A stretch of DNA of 64,000 nt. It comes from JBBDSU01 sp040904825. GTDB lineage: Bacteria; Actinomycetota; Nitriliruptoria; Nitriliruptorales; Nitriliruptoraceae. The translations under genes and the position numbers were made by a program. This document shows, in pieces, positions 62,588 through 64,000 of this stretch. Below the pieces are notes generated by a model that saw nothing but the letters and a program-made list of their open reading frames with translations, was not told the origin of the DNA and searched no databases. How positions within the stretch are numbered: position 1 is the stretch's first letter; every line of letters starts with the position of its first letter. The stretch covers positions 1 to 64,000 of the forward strand of contig JBBDSU010000050.1 of the NCBI GenBank assembly GCA_040904825.1, given 5' to 3'.

Positions 62588-62617
62588 GATCGTGCTCCTT
62601 CCACTCGAGGCTTCGCC

Positions 62618-62818
62618 ATGACCATGCCAGGCGGCTGGGAACTGATTGTGATCCTGTTCATCATCTTGCTGCTGTTCGGTGCCCGCAAGTTGCCTGACCT
62701 GGCGGGATCGATGGGTAAATCCATCAAAGAGTTCCGCAAAGCGACACGCGATGCGATGGACGATGAGGACAGTGACGACGGGACGGATGGCGACTCGGAT
62801 GTGACCAAGGAGTCGTGA
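62618..62818 (+). CDS. tatA: twin-arginine translocase subunit TatA
   Basis: A 66-residue TatA. A short TM helix (about residues 7-21) ends in the hallmark LLFGARKLPDLAGSMGKSI hinge and amphipathic helix, then a very acidic tail. It forms the pore-like assembly for export of folded proteins with Arg-Arg signals. ATG62618 or ATG62624 can start it. It lies 30 nt after the small membrane protein and 58 nt before tatC. Confidence 0.94.
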   Translation: MTMPGGWELIVILFIILLLFGARKLPDLAGSMGKSIKEFRKATRDAMDDEDSDDGTDGDSDVTKES

Positions 62819-62876
62819 TCTCATCGCCACTCTCTCCGAACGTCCCGACGATTTCCCGACCGATGATCGCGGCGAA

Positions 62877-63611
62877 ATGTCGATCATCGAGCACCTGCGG
62901 GAGTTACGTCAGCGCCTCCTAAAGGCGGCCATTGCAACCGCAGTCGCAACCGTCGCGGGCTATGTCGCGTTTCCTTACCTCCTCGAGATTTTGATCCTCC
63001 CGTACTGTTCCATCGCGACGGAGTTGCGGCCGGATGGTCCATGTCGGCTGATCGCCCTACGGCCACTTGAACCATTCTCGGTGCGCGTCAAGACGTCGGT
63101 GGTCATCGGCCTGTTTCTTGCAGGTCCGTTGATCGTGTACCAGGTGTGGCGCTTCATCACGCCTGGTCTGACGTCGAGTGAGCGGCGTTGGACGCTGCCA
63201 TTCGTCGTGCTCAGCCAACTGATGTTTTCGCTCGGCATCGCTTTTGCCTATCTCGTCATTCCCCAAGGTTTGAGGATCTTGTTGAACATGGGAGGCCCCG
63301 GCATTGAGGCCTTGCTGTCGGCTGACGAGTACTTGTCGTTCTTTCTGCGCATGTCGGTTGCATTCGGTCTGGTCTTTGAGCTTCCGCTTGCGCTGGTGTT
63401 TCTGACGTTGGTCGGAGTCGTCACGACTCAAGGCTTGCGGCGAGCACGGCCGTACGCCGTGATCGTGATGTTCGTCGCTGCCGCGATCATTACGCCGACC
63501 ACCGATGCGCTGACGCTGTTGCTCCTCGCCGGACCGATGGTGGCGTTCTATGAACTGTCGATCCTTGCTGCGTGGTTAATTGAGCGGCGTCGACGTGCGG
63601 TCGGCCAATGA
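62877..63611 (+). CDS. tatC: twin-arginine translocase subunit TatC
   Basis: TatC recognises twin-arginine signals. The 244-residue protein starts MSIIEHLRELRQRLL, has ALRPLEPFSVRVKTS (the conserved P/E region), VYQVWRFITPGL and six hydrophobic segments. The frame upstream of ATG62877 is open to 62805 with conserved-looking text but no ATG/GTG/TTG start, so ATG62877 is used despite a weak ribosome site. The stop overlaps the next ATG. Confidence 0.94.
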   Translation: MSIIEHLRELRQRLLKAAIATAVATVAGYVAFPYLLEILILPYCSIATELRPDGPCRLIALRPLEPFSVRVKTSVVIGLFLAGPLIVYQVWRFITPGLTSSERRWTLPFVVLSQLMFSLGIAFAYLVIPQGLRILLNMGGPGIEALLSADEYLSFFLRMSVAFGLVFELPLALVFLTLVGVVTTQGLRRARPYAVIVMFVAAAIITPTTDALTLLLLAGPMVAFYELSILAAWLIERRRRAVGQ

Positions 63612-64000
63612 GTCATTCCACGCCATCTCCTCAATCGTTACGGTGGCATGATCGTGTCCTGGTCTGGCGTCGATTGTCGTCACAGTGGCGACCGGGGACA
63701 GTGCTGGTCGGTGTCCTCTTGGGCGTCGCCTTGGGCTTGTTGATTGGCCGTTGGACCGCACCATCCACCGACGTGGTCGCCGCACAAGCCATTGAGTCTC
63801 AATTGCTGCCGCTTGTGTTGGACGCTGACGACATCTGGATCTCGGCGTCAGGTGATCGTCCCCCAGTGGCAACCGGTCTTGTCGCCCTGCGCCGCGATGG
63901 CGATCCGTCCGTTGCTCGCGCTTCGGGAAGCGAATGGGTGAGCGACTACGACTCAATTCTCCTACGTCTGGCGGGAGTCGATGTGCCTGCCGCAGCCCGC
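63608..64000 (+). CDS. membrane-anchored protein, unknown, cut by window end
   Basis: An open frame from ATG63608, overlapping the tatC stop (ATGA), runs to the window end without a stop (131 codons). A basic, Trp/Arg-rich start (about 30 residues) precedes one TM helix (TVLVGVLLGVALGLLIG, about residues 34-51). The rest looks extracytoplasmic, with Asp/Ser-rich, beta-like text. I do not recognise it. Being coupled to tatC suggests a link to export, or a chance neighbour in the operon. Confidence 0.75.
   Translation, partial: MSHSTPSPQSLRWHDRVLVWRRLSSQWRPGTVLVGVLLGVALGLLIGRWTAPSTDVVAAQAIESQLLPLVLDADDIWISASGDRPPVATGLVALRRDGDPSVARASGSEWVSDYDSILLRLAGVDVPAAAR

Noticed and set aside
1..64000. CRISPR arrays, insertion sequences, integrases, defence islands
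   Set aside because: None seen on either strand; gene density and order are those of a core chromosome region.

Overview
The window looks like a chromosomal core region of a high-GC Actinomycetota. The evidence is a complete Pup-proteasome locus (mpa, dop, pup, prcB, prcA, pafA, pafB, pafC), the actinobacterial mismatch nuclease NucS, a PgsA/PatA/PimA phosphatidylinositol-mannoside cassette, a DUF3039 protein, HemQ of the coproporphyrin heme route, and a gene order that follows two blocks of the Mycobacterium chromosome (thrS to aroB, and trmI to tatC). Several details (a sulfur-carrier/TtuA fusion, an HD protein in the Sec operon, only moderate similarity to mycobacteria) suggest a deep lineage such as Acidimicrobiia; that placement is inference. 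There is no sign of phage, insertion sequence, CRISPR or other accessory DNA. A run of 100 N at 45099-45198 marks an assembly join.

Layout. 140-7495 (+): tRNA-Val, thrS, HIT protein, the PI/PIM cassette, and a DUF3048 lipoprotein ending in a nested hairpin. 7736-10250: pdxS, pdxT, yebC. 10493-14334: ruvC-ruvA-ruvB under a good SOS box, then a K+/H+ antiporter. 14546-18952: yajC, an HD phosphohydrolase, secD, secF, apt. 19170-27725: rel, a metallo-beta-lactamase hydrolase, hisS, aspS, rarA and two small membrane proteins. 27816-33847: alaS, ruvX, mltG, aroE, prepilin peptidase. 33997-37246: a small HTH regulator, then aroC-aroK-aroB. 37342-40360: DUF3039, beta-phosphoglucomutase-like HAD, ClC channel. 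40375-44855 (-): ychF, a 62-residue Cys protein, pepN, beta-carbonic anhydrase. 45094-45846 (+): nucS. 45866-47955 (-): gpmA, hemQ, Nudix. 48122-51126 (+): msrA and a GH65 phosphorylase. 51216-64000 (+): sulfur-carrier/TtuA fusion, trmI, the Pup-proteasome genes, the WYL pair pafBC, a small membrane protein, tatA, tatC and the start of another membrane protein.

How the genes fit together. Many neighbours overlap by 4 nt (ATGA or GTGA), so much of the plus strand is probably read as long operons. The themes are translation (four aminoacyl-tRNA synthetases and tRNA modification), envelope lipid synthesis and protein export, recombination and repair (RuvABC, RuvX, RarA, NucS), the shikimate pathway (aroE, aroC, aroK, aroB), and regulated proteolysis. 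The most unusual gene is 51216-52406. A complete beta-grasp sulfur-carrier domain ending in Gly-Gly is fused in front of a TtuA-type tRNA thiolase, directly upstream of trmI. The products of this pair would be expected to act on the same tRNA T-loop.
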